Of a stretch of 64,000 bases of DNA, positions 63,777 to 64,000 are shown in pieces (the first letter of the stretch is position 1; every line of letters starts with the position of its first letter). The position numbers and the translations under genes are program-made. The notes beneath the pieces were generated by a model. The model was not told the origin of the DNA. It did no database searches and saw only the letters and a list, made by a program, of their open reading frames with translations. The stretch comes from Roseibium limicola (GTDB taxonomy: Bacteria > Pseudomonadota > Alphaproteobacteria > Rhizobiales > Stappiaceae), in assembly GCF_017313085.1 (NCBI RefSeq), contig NZ_JAFLNF010000001.1, positions 620,001-684,000 on the forward strand, read 5' to 3'.

Positions 63777-64000
63777 ATGAGCTGGAATCCGAACCAGGGC
63801 CCTGATGCATTTGCACCAGGCTCATCCGACAGTATCGAAACATTGATCATTCCTCGCGCCCGCGACATCGGCGGGTTTGAAGTTCGGCGCGCGCTTCCCT
63901 CGCCGAAACGCCAGATGGTCGGGCCCTTCATCTTCTTCGATCAGGTTGGCCCTGCCGAATTTCTGACCGACAGCGGTATCGATGTGCGCCCACATCCTCA
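63777..64000 (+). CDS. Pirin-family protein (3' end outside window)
   Basis: The first 74 codons of a pirin. The ATG at 63777 follows AAGGG. After a short N-terminus, [20 protein letters not shown] and [19 protein letters not shown] are the pirin N-terminal cupin signature, and DVRPHP leads into the metal-binding histidines beyond the window. Pirins are iron-binding cupins with roles from quercetinase activity to transcription cofactor; the role here is unknown. It starts a new transcription unit after the glp terminator. Confidence 0.9.
   Translation, partial: MSWNPNQGPDAFAPGSSDSIETLIIPRARDIGGFEVRRALPSPKRQMVGPFIFFDQVGPAEFLTDSGIDVRPHP

Overview
The window is GC-rich, densely packed bacterial chromosome with short intergenic gaps, operons whose stop and start codons overlap (ATGA and TGATG), and many high-affinity solute transporters. 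The gene families point to a heterotrophic alphaproteobacterium, probably marine or plant-associated: a sorbitol/mannitol ABC operon of the Rhodobacter/Rhizobium type, a GlpSTPQV glycerol ABC importer, several TRAP transporters, and GTCATCC-type intergenic hairpin repeats. A Stappiaceae (Roseibium/Labrenzia-like) or related host is my best guess, but no rRNA or marker gene here proves it. I saw no tRNA, rRNA, CRISPR array, prophage or insertion sequence.

Layout: (1) 1-5235, the end of a kynB-like cyclase followed by a complete branched-chain-type amino-acid ABC importer (livGFHMK). (2) 5242-12864, a GntR regulator and a Gfo/Idh/MocA protein divergent from an FMNH2-dependent monooxygenase, an aldo/keto reductase, a flavin reductase and a TRAP transporter; I read this as a sulfoquinovose desulfonation (sulfo-SMO) locus. 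(3) 12885-16019, a BCCT transporter and a YghU-type glutathione transferase. (4) 16128-26280, a divergent locus encoding an apparently complete non-phosphorylative L-fucose (or L-galactose/D-arabinose) pathway with a CUT2 sugar ABC importer. (5) 26281-26660, a mosaic of intergenic hairpin repeats. (6) 26661-34894, a dipeptide-type ABC importer with a CocE/NonD (S15) hydrolase, divergent from an XRE-type regulator. (7) 34985-44350, a HAD hydrolase, a SorC regulator and a sorbitol/mannitol operon (smoEFGK-smoS-mtlK-fructokinase). (8) 44394-54993, a hexuronate and unsaturated-uronate locus: KdgK and an FCD regulator divergent from UxaC, a TRAP transporter, KdgF, KduI, KduD, UxuB and UxuA. (9) 54999-63694, glpR divergent from glpD-glpSTPQ-DUF2160-glpV for glycerol. 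(10) 63777-end, the start of a pirin gene.

The region works as a series of substrate-specific catabolic modules. Most carry their own importer, enzymes and local repressor or activator: five ABC systems, two TRAP systems, one BCCT carrier and six local regulators. Products converge on central metabolism: glucose plus sulfite from sulfoquinovose, pyruvate plus lactate from fucose, fructose 6-phosphate from polyols, 2-keto-3-deoxy-6-phosphogluconate from uronates and dihydroxyacetone phosphate from glycerol. The most interesting module is the candidate sulfoquinovose locus. It lacks a classical GH31 sulfoquinovosidase but carries a Gfo/Idh/MocA protein that fits the NAD+-dependent sulfoquinovosidase type, and a TRAP transporter sits where better-known loci have an ABC importer.
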